A stretch of 7,484 bases of DNA, taken from contig JABAAS010000061.1 in NCBI GenBank assembly GCA_014238625.1, positions 1 through 7,484 on the forward strand, read 5' to 3'. Both the position numbers and the translations under genes were made by a program. This stretch comes from Alphaproteobacteria bacterium. GTDB taxonomy: Bacteria > Pseudomonadota > Alphaproteobacteria > JABAAW01. Shown piece by piece: positions 5,800-7,484 of this stretch. The notes under the pieces are model-generated. The model searched no databases. It saw only the letters and a list, made by a program, of their open reading frames with translations, and had not been told where the DNA came from. Numbering within the stretch: the stretch's first letter is position 1; the number at the start of each line of letters is the position of its first letter.

Positions 5800-6427
5800 G
5801 GTTTTTTAGTTTTTTGGGGTTTAGGAGGTAGGGGATGTTGAGGATTTTGCTTAAGAAGTTTCGGCGGGCGTAGAAGGCGCGGGAGGTCGAGTCTTTGGCT
5901 CCCTTTGTGCGCGGTTGTATCCAGAGTCCCATCCTGCCGCTCAAGGGTATTTTTCCCTCTATGATGACTCGTTGGGCTAGTAGGTAGTCCTCCTTTACTT
6001 GCTCGTAAAGCTCACCCTCTAATTCTAATGCAACTACCTTATGCACCACACTTGGAGCATACGCATCATCGCCTACAGTCCTTGCAACTATAATCGCCCT
6101 CCTTAATTTAGTTAGTAGATGGCTATCCTCAAAAGATGTGCTCTTTATATTAATAGGATCGATCATCGTAATAGCCATCGTTTCTTTTATAAGCAATTTA
6201 CCTTGCTTATAATGCAAAGGGATTTGTTTCAATTCCCAAGAGCCAAGATTTGGCGCACGAGACGAATTCAAATCTAAGCCTAAATGTCGTTCGATAACTT
6301 GTCCTGCCCAACCTTTATTTATTTTGCCACTCTCGCCAATAAAGGTAACACCATGTTTTTTTGCAAGCGTATGCAAATCTACATTTTTCAATTCTTTAAT
6401 AAATTTTAACGCCTCTGCTTTTTGCAT
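5789..6427 (-). CDS. MutH/Sau3AI-like endonuclease of a modification system
   Basis: A PD-(D/E)xK-fold endonuclease of 212 residues, similar in length to E. coli MutH (229). The match to MutH, aligned by hand from memory, runs along the whole chain. GWAGQVIERHLG (39-50) matches the metal-site Glu helix (E46). LGSWELKQIPL (61-71) matches ELKTIPV (E65 and K67). SFEDSHLLTKLRRAIIV (98-114) matches ETSHVRHKLKRVLWI. KEDYLLAQRVIIEGK (145-159), WIQPRTKGAK (169-178) and AFYARRNF (184-191) match the MutH DNA-recognition region. MutH cuts or nicks unmethylated GATC. The expected catalytic Asp is Asn60 or missing here. The gene starts 2 bp after the methyltransferase gene, so it is the likely restriction or methyl-directed nicking partner. 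MvaI/BcnI-type restriction enzymes are related alternatives. The last ~40 codons are unusually C-ending. Confidence 0.8.
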   Translation of the reverse strand: MQKAEALKFIKELKNVDLHTLAKKHGVTFIGESGKINKGWAGQVIERHLGLDLNSSRAPNLGSWELKQIPLHYKQGKLLIKETMAITMIDPINIKSTSFEDSHLLTKLRRAIIVARTVGDDAYAPSVVHKVVALELEGELYEQVKEDYLLAQRVIIEGKIPLSGRMGLWIQPRTKGAKDSTSRAFYARRNFLSKILNIPYLLNPKKLKNHDE

Positions 6428-6429
6428 TT

Positions 6430-7227
6430 TTATAACTCGTCAAGTAGGCGAGGCTTCGCCATAGATTCTAAAAACTCTTCTTCTATTTCAACGCCAGTAA
6501 ATTCCCTACTATTTCTAATCGCAATAACGCCAGTCGTACAACTGCCGCAAAATGGATCAAGCACCTTATCTCCCTCACGGCTACAAGCACGAATAATGCG
6601 ATCCAGCAACGCTTCGGGTTTTTGTGTCGGATGTTTCCCGTATCGTTTTTCATAAATTTTAGGCGCAGTCAAAGCCCAAACGCTACGCATCTGAGTCCCC
6701 GATTTTTTAATGAAATCGTCTCGATCGCAATCCCAATGCTTTATCAAATTGTAGTCAAAAGCATGTTTAGAACGCTTACTCTTGCGCGCCCAAATCAGCG
6801 TCTCATGACTCGCGGTAAACATGCGACAAGACAAATTAGGTGCAGCGTTCGGCTTAAACCAAGTGATGTCGTTTATTATATGCCATCCTTGCTTCTGCAA
6901 GGCATGCCCACAATGGAAAATAGAGTGGTACGTTCCAGAAATCCATAGCGACCCATTCGGTTTTAAAACCCGACTACATTGTTCGATCCAATCATGGTGA
7001 AAAGCGTAATCTTCATCGATACCATTGCTCTTATCCCATAAACCTTTATCGACGCTCACACGCTCGCCAGCGTGGCAAGTAAAGCCCCCGTTCGATAGCT
7101 TGTAAGGAGGATCAGCAAAAATTAAATCAAATGACTCGCTTGCAAGCGATGGCAAAACAACACCCGCTTCGCCATGGTATAGCGTAGCTGTTTTGCTCTT
7201 AAAAAATGGGCTAGGAGGCTTTTTCAC
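6430..7227 (-). CDS. DpnA-like DNA adenine-N6 methyltransferase (beta class)
   Basis: A 265-residue methyltransferase that transfers a methyl group from S-adenosylmethionine to adenine N6. The catalytic motif DPPY (39-42) comes before the SAM-binding motif DPFCGSCTTG (224-233), which is the beta-class order. The segments LSNGGFTCHAGERVSVDKGLWDK (44-66), LWISGTYHSIF (94-104), NDITWFKPNAAPNLSCR (119-135), HETLIWARK (141-149) and GKHPTQKPEALL (197-208) closely resemble DpnA (M2.DpnII), which modifies GATC, including in single-stranded DNA. HpaI-type enzymes share this architecture, so GATC is likely but not proven. The start is GTG at 7227: an in-frame TGA lies 15 nt upstream, and no better start exists before the DPPY core. 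It heads the operon with the MutH-like nuclease. Motif I carries Cys where Gly is usual (GSC for GSG). Confidence 0.92.
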   Translation of the reverse strand: MKKPPSPFFKSKTATLYHGEAGVVLPSLASESFDLIFADPPYKLSNGGFTCHAGERVSVDKGLWDKSNGIDEDYAFHHDWIEQCSRVLKPNGSLWISGTYHSIFHCGHALQKQGWHIINDITWFKPNAAPNLSCRMFTASHETLIWARKSKRSKHAFDYNLIKHWDCDRDDFIKKSGTQMRSVWALTAPKIYEKRYGKHPTQKPEALLDRIIRACSREGDKVLDPFCGSCTTGVIAIRNSREFTGVEIEEEFLESMAKPRLLDEL

Positions 7228-7240
7228 CCCCTGATTGCAC

Positions 7241-7259
7241 GATCATTAAGGATCGGATC
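7241..7259. promoter_or_regulatory. Cluster of three GATC sites before the methyltransferase gene
   Basis: GATC occurs at 7241-7244, 7251-7254 and 7256-7259, directly upstream of the GTG start at 7227. This is the densest run of GATC I saw in the window. If the system acts on GATC, methylation here could modulate its own expression; that role is inference. Confidence 0.4.
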
Positions 7260-7271
7260 GCAACAACTTTT

Positions 7272-7300
7272 ATTAAAATAATTTAGTTAAAATATAGCCA
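7272..7300 (-). promoter_or_regulatory. Weak candidate promoter for the methyltransferase operon
   Basis: On the minus strand, TGGCTA (7300-7295) and TTTAAT (7277-7272) are 17 nt apart. The -10 matches five of six positions but the -35 only three. The GATC cluster would lie just downstream of the start point, in the leader. No clear terminator separates ssb from this operon, so read-through from ssb is also possible. Confidence 0.25.
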
Positions 7301-7484
7301 CTAAAAAGGAATGTCGTCGTCGAATTCGTCGGGAGGTAATGGCTGCTTGCCGCCGCCACCGCCCTGTTGTCCCTGTTGTCCCTGTTGTCCCTGCTGTCCT
7401 TGTTGTCCCTGCCCGCCTTGTGAGCCATCGTAAAACTCATCGCCGCCGCCAGAACCACCTCCCTTGCCACTCAGCATAATCATC
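7301..7484 (-). CDS. ssb: Single-stranded DNA-binding protein SSB, C-terminal part
   Basis: This is the C-terminal portion of SSB; the gene begins beyond the right edge. The visible start of the fragment, MIMLSGKGG, corresponds to the 'LQMLDGR' end of the OB-fold. A flexible Gly/Gln-rich linker with five Gly-Gln-Gln units follows, then the acidic tip PDEFDDDIPF. The DDDIPF tip is the docking site for partner proteins such as RecO, PriA, exonuclease I and the DNA polymerase III chi subunit. SSB coats single-stranded DNA in replication, recombination and repair. It is a housekeeping gene on the same strand as the methyltransferase operon, 73 bp upstream of it, and probably marks the chromosomal border of the accessory region. 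Confidence 0.93.
   Translation of the reverse strand, partial: MIMLSGKGGGSGGGDEFYDGSQGGQGQQGQQGQQGQQGQQGGGGGKQPLPPDEFDDDIPF
7364..7408 (-). repeat. 9-bp tandem repeat, five units, within ssb
   Basis: Five adjacent units of plus-strand CTGTTGTCC occur, three identical and two with one substitution each (7391 unit: T to C; 7400 unit: C to T). On the coding strand they encode (Gly-Gln-Gln)5 in the SSB linker. Being a multiple of three, copy number can change by slippage without shifting the frame. Confidence 0.9.

Noticed and set aside
6622..6948. 108-codon plus-strand open frame
   Set aside because: It is antisense to the methyltransferase core and has no coding evidence.
4370..7300. Insertion sequence or integrated element borders around the modification island
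   Set aside because: I looked for transposase or integrase genes, terminal inverted repeats, flanking direct repeats and a tRNA attachment site and found none, so island status rests only on gene content and composition.
7364..7408. CRISPR-like repeat array
   Set aside because: The units are 9 bp, adjacent without spacers, and code for protein, so this is a coding minisatellite.
7273..7470. Alternative frame through the ssb tail
   Set aside because: The Asp/Asn/Arg repeat is only the 9-bp minisatellite read in another frame; the true frame ends in DDDIPF.

Overview
The window holds about nine genes in four blocks. It reads like a piece of a proteobacterial chromosome, probably from an alphaproteobacterium of moderate G+C. 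That placement is an inference from the gene content: a corrinoid protein beside a DUF1638 protein, an SSB ending in DDDIPF, and a FolM/PTR1-like reductase. No rRNA or other marker gene confirms it.

Block 1 (1-2186, plus strand) is part of a peptide/nickel-type ABC importer. It contains the C-terminal end of an extracellular solute-binding protein followed by two inner-membrane permeases of the DppB/OppB and DppC/OppC types. No ATPase gene follows. The block stops 1 bp short of the convergent block 2.

Block 2 (2188-3510, minus strand) is a two-gene operon: a cobalamin-binding shuttle protein of the MtbC/MttC type (DxHxxG motif) and a DUF1638 protein. A good sigma70-like promoter lies upstream. 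Such pairs usually belong to corrinoid methyl-transfer pathways that feed tetrahydrofolate or methionine. The partner methyltransferases are not in the window. Across a 100-bp divergent intergenic region lies block 3 (3611-4369, plus strand), a pteridine-reductase-like SDR with the Asp-Tyr-Lys catalytic arrangement of PTR1/FolM. It may supply reduced pterin or folate, which would link it functionally to methyl transfer.

Block 4 (about 4421-7227, minus strand) looks like an accessory DNA-modification island inserted between the SDR and ssb. Transcription would run from a DpnA-like adenine DNA methyltransferase into a MutH-like nuclease (2-bp gap), then into an A+T-rich two-helix membrane protein that overlaps the nuclease gene by 11 bp. 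A small orphan gene with its own ribosome binding site follows. Three GATC sites sit in the 19 bp just upstream of the methyltransferase start, which fits a GATC-directed system that might sense its own methylation. The window ends in the C-terminal tail of ssb (7301-7484, minus strand), with a 9-bp minisatellite encoding Gly-Gln-Gln repeats.

The most interesting part is the methyltransferase / MutH-like nuclease / membrane-protein operon. The nuclease has an Asn where the catalytic Asp of the PD-(D/E)xK fold would be expected. I found no tRNA, rRNA, CRISPR array, transposase or integrase.
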